Notes under the pieces: generated by a model
Database searches by the model: none
The model's input: the letters and a program-made list of their open reading frames with translations, nothing else
What the model was told of the DNA's origin: nothing
Shown: positions 39,564 through 49,610 of the stretch, in pieces
Layout: every line of letters begins with the position of its first letter
Position numbering within the stretch: position 1 is the stretch's first letter
Assembly: GCA_938743325.2 (NCBI GenBank)
Contig: OW568874.1
Coordinates: 186,001 to 250,000 of the forward strand
DNA from: Pycnococcus provasolii
Lineage: Eukaryota; Chlorophyta; Pseudoscourfieldiophyceae; Pseudoscourfieldiales; Pycnococcaceae
Direction: 5' to 3'
Length of the DNA stretch: 64,000 bases
Position numbers and translations under genes: made by a program

Positions 39564-41165
39564 GGTTTATCTTTTTGTATGTTCTTTCTTGTGTTTCTTA
39601 TTTTGTTAATCAACGACGACGACAGGCAGACAGACAGGTGCCAGGCGTGTGTCAGTCAACAAACAAACAAACAAGAGCAGAGAAATGGAGGTCAGCTATG
39701 AGCACACTGCGGCAAGAACACACTGCGGCAAGAACACACTGCTATTGCTGATGATGATGATGACTGAGCGAAGAGCAAGAGCAAGATGATGAGCCACCAA
39801 ACCAAATAACAAACCACAAACCACAAACCACAAAGCAAGAGATACCTCAGGCATACACACGTGAGGTCACATACAGAACATACAGAACATAACAGTATCA
39901 AATACACAGAAGAAGAACATCTGGTGTGGTGGATCGGTTCGTCCGACAAGATCATTCCAAATCGCCGTGTTTCGACTGAATGGACTGATGGGAAAAGGGG
40001 GGAAGGCCAGCGTGGCACCACCCCCTGGGTTTCCAAACCTTCTCGGACGAAGCGAAACCCCGACCACCTCGAACAGTCACTCGAAAATCTTCCGCCCGGG
40101 CAGCGGGGAAATCTATCGAGTAGAACACAATTGAACGCAATTGGTTTGGTGATATCCTTGGATTTGGCATCACTCAGATGAACAAAACATGGCGTTCCAA
40201 ATGGAGGTATCTCAGTAATCGGTATGTAGTTCGTAGTAGGATCGACTGCAGTGATTGGAATGACCATGTTGTACGCTGGTTGCGGCGTGACGTTGCGTGA
40301 GTAGTTCGCATAAGACATTGCCGCCAACCAGTACCTCAATGGCGATTGAGCAGCAATAAGACAAGTAGAAGCTTTTTGTGCCAAGAGGCCTTGTAGACGT
40401 TCGGCCTTGCCCACTTGCGAATGCACATACGGTGCAGAGAATGTACTATGAATCGAACGTGAGGTCAACATCTGGTTCATTTGCCTGACGTAAACACGGT
40501 ATGCGCCCGCCGCCGTTGCGGGCTTGCGGCCGCCTCCGGTAGGGCACCCTTTATCAGACCCCCCCGCAACCGAATCTGCAAACCCTTGTGCCCGGGCCCC
40601 CGCCCCCCAAACGTGGTAGCCATCATAATCATCAACGCCGTTGTTGACTAGGGACTATCTATTCATCAGCTTCATGGGTGGGGATAGCACAGAGAAAGTA
40701 GCCGCGAGGCAGGAATCGCCGGCGCGGGCGTTGGCGGGCTGCGAGGGACATGGCGGCAACGTGAGTGAGCCGCGCGAACTAGTAATGTGACAGATTACCT
40801 ACTAGCTAGGGACAAGATGAAGTTAAGTACTACTACAGGTATGAAATCGAACCATGACGAGTCCCACTCCTAAGGTTAGAACCAAGACGGACCGGAGCGG
40901 GATCCCCAAACCAAACCCTTGGAACAAATCCATCTTTTTTATGGAGTATGTCTTCTTACCCCAGGTGGATCCCCTAAAGGGGGTACATACTATCGTAGTC
41001 GAGCTCACCCTCTGGGGTTAGGGTTTAGGAAGCAGGGGGAAGGGGCGCGCCTTCTTCGCCGGCCTGCTTTCCAGACGCCTTTCTCTCCATTCGGAACGGA
41101 ACTTTCACCTCTCCATTCTCTGCTCCATTCTCTGCTCCGCCTCTCCCTTCGTATTCCAAGCAAGT
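39564..41165. promoter_or_regulatory. Long divergent intergenic region holding a copia fossil
   Basis: About 1.6 kb between the unknown gene (minus) and the BAG6-like gene (plus). It contains the retrotransposon remnant listed separately, a GTTAGGGTTTAG telobox-like motif at about 41017-41028 close to the BAG6-like start, and (CACAAAC)n-type repeats near 39810-39835. Confidence 0.5.
40100..40480 (-). mobile_element. Ty1/copia retrotransposon fossil (integrase part)
   Basis: A minus-strand open stretch reads GKAERLQGLLAQKASTC, then PLRYWLAAMSYANYSRN, then TEIPPFGTPCFVHL. This is the pattern of the C-terminal part of a Ty1/copia integrase. Only this fragment is seen: no LTRs, protease or reverse transcriptase nearby. 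It is a broken, old copy and not a host gene. Confidence 0.7.
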
Positions 41166-44100
41166 ATGTCGGGTGGTTCGCCGTTCTTCTTTGGTGCACC
41201 TTGGTCTAGTCGTGCACCTTCTGCTTCTGCTGCTTCGGAGGGGGCTGGCACTGGCACTGGCTCTGGTGGGTCTGGTGGCTCCGGTGGTGCGTCAGTAGCG
41301 GATCCCGGGGGTGGTTCGCCGTTCTTCTTTGGTGCACCTTGGTCTAGGAGTGCACCTTCTGCTTCTGCTGCTTCGGAGGGGGCTGGCACTGGCTCTGGGC
41401 TGGCTGGCACTGGTGAGGTGGGGCTGGCAGAGGGTGGCTCCGGTGGCGCGTCAGCCTTAGTAGCGGATCCCGGAGCAGATGTTAACGTGGGTCGGAATGG
41501 GGGGTCCGGTCGCGATGATGACGAATTGTTGGAAGGTGGCGGAGGGTTAGGTGGCGGACCTTCCAACAATGCCTCCTCCTCTTCAGGTGAGCCTGAAGAG
41601 AAGAAGCCTGAATCTCAGGAGGAGCAGTCTTCCGATTCGGATACGCCGCCTAGTAAGCGTCGCTCGCTTCAGTCTGGTCGGGATGACAGGGTCGAAGATG
41701 ACGACTCCGACTCGGACGTGCCACCACCAGAGCTTCGGTCCGACGTGGACGACTCGGACGAGGACTCAGACACGCCGCCACCGCTCGCTTCGGACTCGTC
41801 GGAAACGTCCGACGACGACGACCAACCGCGCTTTGACAGCTCAGACGGGTACTCCGACGACGACGACTCGGAGAACTCGGAGGACGACGAAGGGAACGTC
41901 TTCCGTGACGCGCGCACGTCCACAGCCTTACCCAGACGTATCTCGATACAGGTGAAAACGCTACAAGACGGCGAATTCACGCTCGGGGACGTCTCCTTGG
42001 GAAACTCTGTCGCCGTTTTGAAAAGAAGAATAGCCGAACAAACGCAAGTTCCCATCGACAGGCAGCGTTTGATATACCGTGGACGGGTGCTCACCGACAT
42101 GGAAACCGTCGCAGAAACAGGAATCGCGGACGGACACGCCATTCACATGGTCGCCAGAGCGCCAGATGCGCCGAGGCAACCGCAGAACGACCAACCGCCG
42201 CCACCAACGCAGCCTGCCGCGCCTCAGGTAAGCGTTGGTCCGACGCTCACCTTCGCTGTGGGAGGGCCGGACGGCGCGGCGCCACCAGACGGCGTCATCG
42301 CACAGATGCTCGGAACGGCGCTGCAGGGCGTCATGCAGAACCTTCAGAACCAAGGTGATACGCCACCAGCCGCGGGCGGCGAAGGAGCAGAAGGTGGCGC
42401 AACACGCGTCACCGTGAACTTCGACGGAGCGTTTCCCCCCGATGCCGCAGCGGCGTTTCGAAACTTCCAAGCGGGAAATCCCGCGTTTCGCGTCGAGACG
42501 GACAACAACGGAAACACGACCACGAGCACAACGACCACGATGTCATGGAATGCTCAACAGCCAAGCCCGCCGCCGCCGCCGCCACAGCAGCCGCAGCAGC
42601 AGCCGCAGCAGCAGCCGCAACAGCAACAACCACCAGCCATGTCAAGAGCCATACCAAATAATCCAATGGCACAGATGGCTGCTCTGTTCGAAACGGCAAT
42701 GCAGCAGGCGACTCAGGTGAACTTTCAGCAAGGCGCTCAGCAGCAGCAGCAGCAGCAGCAGCAGGGTGTCCCTCCTGCCAGTGCTCCTCCTCCTCCTCCA
42801 CCACCACTACCTCCTCATCCAATGCAGCAGCAGATGCAGCAGGCGATGCAGCAGGCGCAGCAGGCGGCACAGCAAGCGCATCAGGCACAACGGCAGCTTC
42901 AGCAAGCACAGCAGCGAGCGTCGTCGTCGCAGGAGCACGCCGTGCCGAGTGCGTCGCGCATGCTAGCGAACGTCGATCACGCCCTTCGGAGCCATCCAGG
43001 CGAACTGTGCCATGGCCTGCCCACCAACGCACCACCAAACGCCGTACCAAATGCCCTGGATGCTGGCCCAGGAACGAGCCGCGTGCGACACACGGGTGTT
43101 GCGTGCGACAGATGTGGCACAAGCCCGATTGTTGGGCCACGCTTCAAGAGCCTCTGCAATGCAGATTACGACCTCTGCCGCACATGCTACGGCGTGCCAG
43201 GCAGCGCCACGGAAGGACCGTACGTGCGACTTGACCTACCGCTGCCGAGTCGGTCGGCGGCGGCAGCCAGCCTTGGCGGTGCGGCAGGAGGTGCTTCTGG
43301 TGGTGGTGGCGCCCACCAGGCGGCCGTGGCGGCGGCGCACGCGGCGGCGCACGCAGCCGCGCAGCAAGCTGCGGGTGGTGGTGCTGGCGGAGCTCCTCTG
43401 CAGCAGGCGGCGCAAGCCGCTGCGGCAGCGGCTGCGGCGCAGGCGGCGGCGATGAGCCAGGCGGTCGCACGTGCTCGTGCAGCGCACGGCGCGCGAGTGT
43501 CTCAACCGCCGACACCGGTGGGGGCCACCGGAACACCAGTCCCCGCATCCGTGGCGGTTGGGCAGCTCCTCGTGGCACTCGAGCACGTGCTGCTTCGCCG
43601 CGCCGCACCTCAGCTGGCGACGAGCGCACGGCTGCTGCGTGCGCGCGAGCGCGAGCGCACGGAGGACGACGGCGAGGGTGGCGACGAGGGTGATGCGCCG
43701 ACGAGCTCGACGCTCGTCGCGCGTGCGGCTGCGATGCGCAGCGCGGCTTCCCTGCACGCGCTCGGCGCAGCGGCGCTGGAGGCGGCGCGCATCGCAGCCG
43801 GGCTCTCGCTTGCAGACGACCCGTCGCACGATCAGCTGTACGTAGGTCCCGCGGTGTGGGTGGACGCAGCAGGCGCACAGCCCGCGCGCACGGTTACGAG
43901 CGAGGCGGCAACGCGCGCCACGCCACCCATGCCTCCAGCTGCGGCGCAGCAGGCGGCGGCAGCGGCAGGGGCGGCTCGCGCAGCTCAGCAGGCTGCGGCG
44001 GCGGCGCATCAGGCGCAGGCGGCGGCTAACGCGGCTCAGCGAGCTGTGGAAGCTTTGGAGGGTGCGCGCGAGGCGGTTGCGGCTGCGGCGGCGTCTGCGA

Positions 44101-44186
44101 CGACGTCGGCTCGCGCGGCTCCTGCTGTGACGACGAGATCGCATCCGCTTACGCTTGTTGAGGGCGACTTTTTCTGGACTGATTGA
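41166..44186 (+). CDS. BAG6-like protein with ubiquitin-like and ZZ zinc-finger domains
   Basis: 1006 aa from ATG 41166. Residues 1-90 carry a tandem duplication of a GSPFFFGAPWS-containing unit. An acidic Ser/Asp region spans about 110-250. A ubiquitin-like domain is at about 258-335 (ISIQVKTLQDGEFTLG, then IAEQTQVPIDRQRLIYRG, then LTDMETVAETGIADGHAIHM). Pro/Gln-rich sequence follows, then a ZZ-type zinc finger at about 645-690 (GVACDRCGTSPIVGPRFKS, then ADYDLCRTCYG) and long Ala-rich helical sequence with VLLRRAAPQLATSARLLR. UBL plus a Pro/Gln-rich body is the layout of BAG6/Scythe, which handles mislocalised and ER-extracted proteins with the proteasome. Its neighbours HRD1 and PSME3IP1 are also quality-control genes, perhaps by chance. 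Confidence 0.7.
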   Translation: MSGGSPFFFGAPWSSRAPSASAASEGAGTGTGSGGSGGSGGASVADPGGGSPFFFGAPWSRSAPSASAASEGAGTGSGLAGTGEVGLAEGGSGGASALVADPGADVNVGRNGGSGRDDDELLEGGGGLGGGPSNNASSSSGEPEEKKPESQEEQSSDSDTPPSKRRSLQSGRDDRVEDDDSDSDVPPPELRSDVDDSDEDSDTPPPLASDSSETSDDDDQPRFDSSDGYSDDDDSENSEDDEGNVFRDARTSTALPRRISIQVKTLQDGEFTLGDVSLGNSVAVLKRRIAEQTQVPIDRQRLIYRGRVLTDMETVAETGIADGHAIHMVARAPDAPRQPQNDQPPPPTQPAAPQVSVGPTLTFAVGGPDGAAPPDGVIAQMLGTALQGVMQNLQNQGDTPPAAGGEGAEGGATRVTVNFDGAFPPDAAAAFRNFQAGNPAFRVETDNNGNTTTSTTTTMSWNAQQPSPPPPPPQQPQQQPQQQPQQQQPPAMSRAIPNNPMAQMAALFETAMQQATQVNFQQGAQQQQQQQQQGVPPASAPPPPPPPLPPHPMQQQMQQAMQQAQQAAQQAHQAQRQLQQAQQRASSSQEHAVPSASRMLANVDHALRSHPGELCHGLPTNAPPNAVPNALDAGPGTSRVRHTGVACDRCGTSPIVGPRFKSLCNADYDLCRTCYGVPGSATEGPYVRLDLPLPSRSAAAASLGGAAGGASGGGGAHQAAVAAAHAAAHAAAQQAAGGGAGGAPLQQAAQAAAAAAAAQAAAMSQAVARARAAHGARVSQPPTPVGATGTPVPASVAVGQLLVALEHVLLRRAAPQLATSARLLRARERERTEDDGEGGDEGDAPTSSTLVARAAAMRSAASLHALGAAALEAARIAAGLSLADDPSHDQLYVGPAVWVDAAGAQPARTVTSEAATRATPPMPPAAAQQAAAAAGAARAAQQAAAAAHQAQAAANAAQRAVEALEGAREAVAAAAASATTSARAAPAVTTRSHPLTLVEGDFFWTD

Positions 44187-44327
44187 TTAACATATGTAGA
44201 TCCGATTTTTTGGCTGCTACGGTTAGTTAGGGGTTTGGATTTTCTTCCCTCCCGATAAACCCCTCCCCCTCCGCCCTCCCTCCCTTTTCCCTTCGTTGCG
44301 CCGCCGTGCTCTTGCCATTTTTTCTCT

Positions 44328-45017
44328 ATGGAGCCGGGTCCTGATTCCTCCGGTCAAGGCGTTCCTCTCGTGCACGCCCGTCCCGCCGCGCCGCCCGCCC
44401 TTGCGCAGCAGCAGCAGCAGTCTACTTCGCGGCCGTCTCGCTCGGTGTTCCCGTCGAAGTTCGCGGCGCAGGCGGAGGCGGACGCGTCAGCACTGCGTGA
44501 TTCCGTGCTCGGCGCGACGGGTGGAAGAAAGTTCGTCACGGAGGGAAGCAAGGTTGCACCTGCGGGTGAAGAGCCAGCTGAGACCGGGACGGGCAGATAC
44601 AACAGCCTAGCGGAGGCACTTGAGAAGCAGAAAGAGGCGAAGCAAAGCGAGTATGAGGAGAGAGGACGCCTCATGAAGCAGGGAGCGAACAAGCCGTTGG
44701 AGGAGGACGAGGTGGAGTTCTTGGACCACACGCGGGAGGAGGATGCGGCGAGGGAAAGAGCGACGAAGCGAAGGGAGGAAGAGGAGCTGCGACACTTTCG
44801 CGCACTGCGCGCTTTGCACGATCTCGACGCGTCGACGGCGCATCCTCAAGCGGCGCCGGCGGCGCCGGCGGCGACAGCGCGCGCGCCGCCGTCTCTTGCG
44901 CCACGCGTACGCGTCGTCAAGCGCGTTGCCAAGGATCAGCCAGCAGCTGAAGTAAAAGCTGCGGCCCTTAGCAGTTTAGTGGCGGCGTACGGAAGTGACA
45001 GCGACGACGACGACTGA
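44328..45017 (+). CDS. PSME3IP1: PSME3IP1/FAM192A (NIP30) family protein
   Basis: 229 aa from ATG 44328. The conserved N-terminal FAM192A/Fyv6 domain is clear at about 65-165: KFVTEGSKVAP, RYNSLAEALEKQKEAKQSEY, EERGRLMKQGANKPLEEDEV, EFLDHTREEDAARERATKR. The C-terminus has an Ala/Pro linker, then LSSLVAAYGSDSDDDD, a typical acidic end of this family. In animals PSME3IP1 binds the PA28-gamma proteasome activator in the nucleus; yeast Fyv6 is a splicing factor. Co-directional with the BAG6-like gene, 141 bp after its stop. Confidence 0.88.
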   Translation: MEPGPDSSGQGVPLVHARPAAPPALAQQQQQSTSRPSRSVFPSKFAAQAEADASALRDSVLGATGGRKFVTEGSKVAPAGEEPAETGTGRYNSLAEALEKQKEAKQSEYEERGRLMKQGANKPLEEDEVEFLDHTREEDAARERATKRREEEELRHFRALRALHDLDASTAHPQAAPAAPAATARAPPSLAPRVRVVKRVAKDQPAAEVKAAALSSLVAAYGSDSDDDD

Positions 45018-45108
45018 TTTAATTGTAAAACAACGTTGAATGTAATACAGATACATAGCAGATGAAACACCGGTCGCAGCGCGGGACGTGGAAGGGCTGG
45101 CTGCCACT

Positions 45109-45846
45109 TTACTCGAACATGCGTGCCAATAGTGTTTTGGAGACGTTTCCACCGACGGCTGTTCGCGTCTGTTTCGACGTTGTTTTTCCTCCCCCGAATC
45201 GGTCGTCATCCCCGCCGACGGCAGCTCTCTGTGAGAATGTGCGCAGCACCCTTGCATCTGCCGCTGCGGCTGCCTTGTTCGCCTTGTTGTTGTCATTGTT
45301 GTTGTTGTTTTTCGCGCGTCGTTCTGCCATGGCTTTCTCCGCCTTTCCTCTTCTGACAGCCTCCGCGAAAGCGTCTCTCTCCGCCTTTGCGTTAGCGACT
45401 TCGTTAGCGATTCTCGACTCTCTCGCTCGACTTTTGTACGCCTGTTCCGCGGAGAGTTGGTCCCACGTGAATCCCTTGAGATACTTGAGGTTCCACAGGT
45501 CACTGTAGTTTGCCGCACGACGCCTTCCTCCCATGGGTTGTCCGTTAAGCAGGTCTGCAAGTTGACGTGCGTCTCTTCGTCTTGAAAGTTCAATCCACCC
45601 TTCACTGAACGTCTTATTCGCTGACTTGGACTTGACCTTGGACGACTTCAAAGAAGACGAAGATGACGAAGATAACGAGGAGGAAGGTTTCAGATAAAGG
45701 CGCGTGACTTTGACATTCCCCAATCGCGCGGATTCCAGGAGTGAACGCAGACGTTGTGGTTTCAGACGAGGGGGGACGCGGGACATGTACATAACACCTC
45801 GTGGTTTCTCACTCTCATGGGACGACGACGAGGAGGAGGGGTCCAT
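45109..45846 (-). CDS. ESF2: ESF2/ABT1-type pre-rRNA processing protein
   Basis: 245 aa from ATG 45846. After a Ser-rich start comes an RRM-like domain: GVMYMSRVPPRLKPQRLRSL, then VKVTRLYLKP, then FSEGWIELSRRRDARQLADL. The family-specific tail follows: MGGRRRAANYSDLWNLKYLK, then FTWDQLSAEQAYKSRARESR. Yeast Esf2 and human ABT1 act in the U3 snoRNP-dependent early cleavages of pre-18S rRNA and stimulate the helicase Dbp8. A low-complexity Ser/Lys insertion lies within the RRM (PSSSLSSSSSSSLKSSKVKS). Longer in-frame N-termini exist but start at non-ATG codons. Confidence 0.9.
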   Translation of the reverse strand: MDPSSSSSSHESEKPRGVMYMSRVPPRLKPQRLRSLLESARLGNVKVTRLYLKPSSSLSSSSSSSLKSSKVKSKSANKTFSEGWIELSRRRDARQLADLLNGQPMGGRRRAANYSDLWNLKYLKGFTWDQLSAEQAYKSRARESRIANEVANAKAERDAFAEAVRRGKAEKAMAERRAKNNNNNDNNKANKAAAAADARVLRTFSQRAAVGGDDDRFGGGKTTSKQTRTAVGGNVSKTLLARMFE

Positions 45847-46177
45847 GACTCTTTCTTTCTTTCTTTCAAAAGTTTGAAGAAGACTGAGAAGGTGTGGTAT
45901 GTATGGGAGAGCTTGTTCTCGATGATAAGCGGCGTCTGGTGGCGGCGGCGGCGATGACGGAGGAGAATTCTGCTCTCGCCTCAAGGGAAGGGAGGGGAGG
46001 GGAACGACCTTCTAAGAAGAATCCGAACCTCCCAACCCCTAAACGACTTATAACCCCTAAACATCTTCCAGTTAACCCCTAACTAAACGACTTTTAGCTA
46101 GGTTTTTCAGAATTTGCCGCCTCCGCCCTCCCTCGGTTTTCCCCCTCATTATTTTCACATAATAGCCTTCCGGAAGC
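45847..46177. promoter_or_regulatory. Divergent intergenic region between ESF2 and RanBP1
   Basis: About 330 bp. Holds three CCCCTAA motifs at about 46030-46085, related to the telomere-like repeats elsewhere, and a pyrimidine/purine-rich TTTC run near 45852. Confidence 0.5.
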
Positions 46178-47068
46178 ATGGCGGCGGCGGACAAACCAGA
46201 GTCCAAGTCACCTCAAGGGTCCCAGGGCAGTATTTTTGGTGCGTCCAGTCCGCCGATTATCTTTGGTGGTGGTGGTGGTAATGGTGATTCTTCTGGGGGA
46301 GGAGGATTCGCAGGCGTTTCTGGGGGCGGTGGAGGAGGATTCGCTTTTGGGGCGGCTGATGCAGCCTCAGCGGGGTCGTTGTTCTCTGTTCCACCGGCGT
46401 TTGGAGCGGCTTCAGCAGGTACAGGGGCAGGTGCAGAAGGTGGGGATGACAACAACGCAGACGCTGCAGGTGGTGACCCCGAAGCGGAGTGCCAAGCGCA
46501 ATTCAAACCTGTCGTGGAACTCGAGGAAGTTGCTGTTACCACGGGAGAGGAACACGAAGAGTGTCTGTTTGAAATGAAATCCAAACTCTACCGATTCGAA
46601 CCCGAATCCAACGAGTGGAAGGAACGCGGGATCGGACCCGTCAAGTTCCTCAAGCACAAGGAAACGGGACAGGTGCGACTCCTGCACCGAAACGATAAGG
46701 TGCTCAAGATCAGGGCGAACCACATCGTCATGCCAGGAACCAACCTCACGGAGCACGCAGGAACAGAAAACTCGTGGGTGTGGAGCACGTGGGACTTTGC
46801 GGACGAGGAGCAGAGGTACGAGATGTTCGCAATCAAGTTCGGAAACGAAGAACGAGCGCAGCAGTTCCACTCCAAGCACGCGGAGGCGATGAACATCAAC
46901 GCGTCGCTCGGCGTTGGCGACGAGACGGAGGAGACGGAGGAGGAGGCTGCCAAAAAGGAAGAGAAGGCGAAGGACGACGCCGCGGCGGACGAGCTCGCTT
47001 CGAAACTCGAGTCGACGGAAGTGAAGGAGGAGGAGAAGAAGAAGGAGGAGGAGGAGGAGACTAGCTAA
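46178..47068 (+). CDS. RANBP1: Ran-binding protein 1 with a glycine/FG-rich N-terminal extension
   Basis: 296 aa from ATG 46178. The Ran-binding domain spans about 110-235: FKPVVELEEVAVTTGEEHEE, FEMKSKLYRFEPESNEWKER, GIGPVKFLKHKETGQVRLLH, KVLKIRANHIVMPG, WVWSTWDFADEEQRYEMFA. The C-terminus is Glu/Lys-rich, as in RanBP1. RanBP1 helps RanGAP act on Ran-GTP after export from the nucleus. The N-terminal ~95 residues contain several FG dipeptides in Gly-rich context (SIFGAS, IIFGGGG, FAFGAA, PAFGAA). This is unusual for RanBP1 and recalls FG nucleoporins or NUP50. Confidence 0.92.
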   Translation: MAAADKPESKSPQGSQGSIFGASSPPIIFGGGGGNGDSSGGGGFAGVSGGGGGGFAFGAADAASAGSLFSVPPAFGAASAGTGAGAEGGDDNNADAAGGDPEAECQAQFKPVVELEEVAVTTGEEHEECLFEMKSKLYRFEPESNEWKERGIGPVKFLKHKETGQVRLLHRNDKVLKIRANHIVMPGTNLTEHAGTENSWVWSTWDFADEEQRYEMFAIKFGNEERAQQFHSKHAEAMNINASLGVGDETEETEEEAAKKEEKAKDDAAADELASKLESTEVKEEEKKKEEEEETS

Positions 47069-47124
47069 CTTGGTAAAAAATAAAGGGACTTTAGAAGAAC
47101 AGTTTTCTTTCAACTTGGAATCAG

Positions 47125-47188
47125 TTAGAATTCGTTGTCTGACAGGCTCTTGTCGTCGTCGTCGTCGTCGTCGTCGAGATCCACGCCA

Positions 47189-47221
<33 letters not shown>

Positions 47222-48618
47222 AACAGGTCTTCGTCGTCGTCGTCGTCGTCGTCGTCATTCATAGAAACGTGCGTATCGTCAGACGCGCCGTCGTCGTCAT
47301 CCACATCGTCGCCACTCGAGTCGTCGCCGCCCGTGAGCGAGCCCATCATCCCCTTCTGCATCATGCCACCTCCAAATCCACCGCCCTGCTCAACCTTCAT
47401 ACCGCTTGGGCGACGCCCATCATCGCGACCTCCGGCGCCACGCTTAGGCCGGCCCATCGTCTCGTCGAGATCCCCCTCGCTGATGGCCAAGTCGCTGTCG
47501 CTAAAGTCGTCGTCGTCGTCGTTCGACGCCATCTCGCCACGGAGCACCTTGAGCTCCTCGTCGCGCAGCTTTTTCTGCATGCGCTGCATTCTCTTCTCAC
47601 TCTCCGCGATGCGATCGTCCTCCGTCTTCTGCATTGTCATGAGCTCCGACTCGAGGTACGACAGGTTGCGGAAGCGCTCGAGGTACGACGAGTACAGCGA
47701 CTGCAGCTCCACCTGCAGGCGCTCGTACTCGTCCATGTACTGCGGCCTGACCGCCTGCAGCGTCGCGAGTCGCTTCTCGCTACGCTCGAGGTCAACGCGC
47801 CGCTTTTCGATCTTCGTGTCGAGCGTGCTCTCGTCCTTGTCGTGATCACGCAACATGCGCTCGACCGAGCTGATCTGTTCGCCAGTAGTCGCCACAGCCT
47901 CCTGAATACTCCTCGAGATCTCCTCCGGGTCCATGTTACGGTGCAGCGCGCGGTTGCGTGCCTCCTTCAGCTCGCCCTCTCGTCCTAGCGAGTCGTACAG
48001 CGTTGCGCCAATGCTCGTGATCTCGGACGCGAGCAGGCGCACAGCCTTGACGTCCGCCTGCCGCTGGCTGACACTCGGTAGGTCGTCCGAGTCGAGCGGG
48101 TCCGACTCGCCTCCCGCCGGCCCGAGCAGGTCCGACTTGCTCGCACCCGTTGCCATGGCTGCTCGCTGCTCGCTCTCCTTGGCGGTGTACAGCAAGCTTG
48201 CAATTTTGAGAAGCTCCTTGACGGCATACCCGTCTGCGCCGTAGAGACGCTTGATGTTGATCTTGAGCCGCGCGCGCACCATGAGGAACTGCGCCACCTG
48301 CTTGAGGAACGAGATTCGGTCGTGCTCGGTAGCGATCTCGTCGTTCACGTCGAGCTGCGGGTCATATCTTTCGAGTAGCCAGTACAGGGTGTCGGCGACG
48401 AGTTCGAAGTTTGGCGTGGCAAAGCTCTCGAGGCTGACGACACGCGGGTACCCGAGACCACGCATCATCTCGCAGAAGTCTACGAGAATAAAAGAAACGT
48501 AACATGGATAGTGTAGGCCGGTGAAAGTGGGAGTGAGTGCATATGATTTCACGTAAGATTCTACTAAAAATAAAAGGCAGACGTAGATTGACGTACTTCT
48601 CCTTTCGCGGAACGACAT
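47125..48618 (-). CDS. IFT38: Intraflagellar transport protein IFT38 (CLUAP1), two exons
   Basis: Exon 1 is 48618-48597 and exon 2 is 48479-47125, with a 117-nt intron (donor GTACGT, acceptor CGTAG). Spliced: 458 aa starting MSFRERRNFCEMMRGLGYPR, which matches the highly conserved CLUAP1 N-terminus across the splice. Further family blocks: FATPNFELVADTLYWLLERY, TEHDRISFLKQVAQFLMVRA and LKINIKRLYGADGYAVKELL. A calponin-homology-like N-terminal domain is followed by long coiled coil (about 180-370) and a C-terminus with a Gly/Met stretch and very long Asp runs. IFT38 is an IFT-B2 subunit needed to build cilia. The Asp tail is longer than in animals. Confidence 0.93.
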
Positions 48619-49610
48619 GATACAGCTTATGTTCGAATAGGAATAGATGTGAGGTGTGCTGTGCTGTGCTGCAAGTTGAAAATGGTAAGGCAAGAGCTTA
48701 ACTCAACTCGACGTAAGGCGCAGAGCAAAACCAACCAAACAAACAAAACGGCCGTTAACTCAACTTAACTTCACGCAAGAAAGAAAGCGGAACAGGAACG
48801 ACTTGTTGTCTTAAGGTATTTTTTAAAAAAAGCCTAATAAGCCAGTGGTAAGGCCTTAAGGCAACACAGTGTTGTATGCCTTTTATAAGGTTTTGCGTGT
48901 GTGTGTTTAGAACGGGACGATTTGGCGCGGGGTGTTATTTGGCAGGTTTATGGGCGCTGTTCGTTCGCCTCTGCCCTACCCTACAAGTCTGACACTTCTT
49001 GGAGGTGCCGTGGAGGCGAGAAGAAGTGAAGAGAGGTGGTTTGAGACCATGTGAGGCCATTTGAGACACCTATTTGAGACCATTTGATGAGAAGTGCGAC
49101 CTCTTCTCTTTCTGAATTCTGAGTGAGAACTCGCTGGTTCTTCGGAGGAAAGAAACACACGCGGCCTAAGGCTAAAGGTAAGGGCTTAGTTAGGCTTCTT
49201 CGAACAATAATAAGGACGTTTTTAAACTATGTATAGGGTGGTAATGTTTACAGTAGGTCATGCAGGCCGCTTGACCAGCTCAGCTTGCTTTCGAGGTAAT
49301 TGCGACCTTATTACGGGAAGTTCCTTACCATTCAAGGCATTCATTGGCCGCGCACACCTGCCGCGCACGAGCATGCCAGGACTGATTCAATTCAAACCAT
49401 CCCGACCCCCAGCTAACCCTAACCCTAACCCTAACCGCCTAACCCTAACCCTAACAGGACCTGGGGACTTGTGGTTTTTGTTTATGCCAAAAGTCCCCTG
49501 TGCTGTGCTGTCATTCCGGCTCCGTGGCGGCGGCGGCGGCGCCCATTCCATTCCCCTGCGTATCTGTTTTTGATTTGTCGAACAAAACCACTTGTGTGAA
49601 ACGTACATAC
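48619..49610. promoter_or_regulatory. Divergent intergenic region between IFT38 and PCC1
   Basis: About 990 bp without a supported gene. Contains a TTTGAGAC(C/A) repeat at about 49037-49087, a telomere-like array at 49413-49455, and a GGCGGCGGCGGCG...CCATTCCATTCC element at about 49527-49553 that recurs upstream of eIF6. Confidence 0.55.
49413..49455 (-). repeat. Interstitial telomere-like repeats (CCCTAA)n
   Basis: Two runs of three to four CCCTAA units separated by CCGCC, upstream of PCC1. Confidence 0.9.

Noticed and set aside
39692-40480. 262-codon minus-strand frame as a host gene
   Set aside because: Its recognisable part is a copia integrase piece; the remainder has no conserved character.
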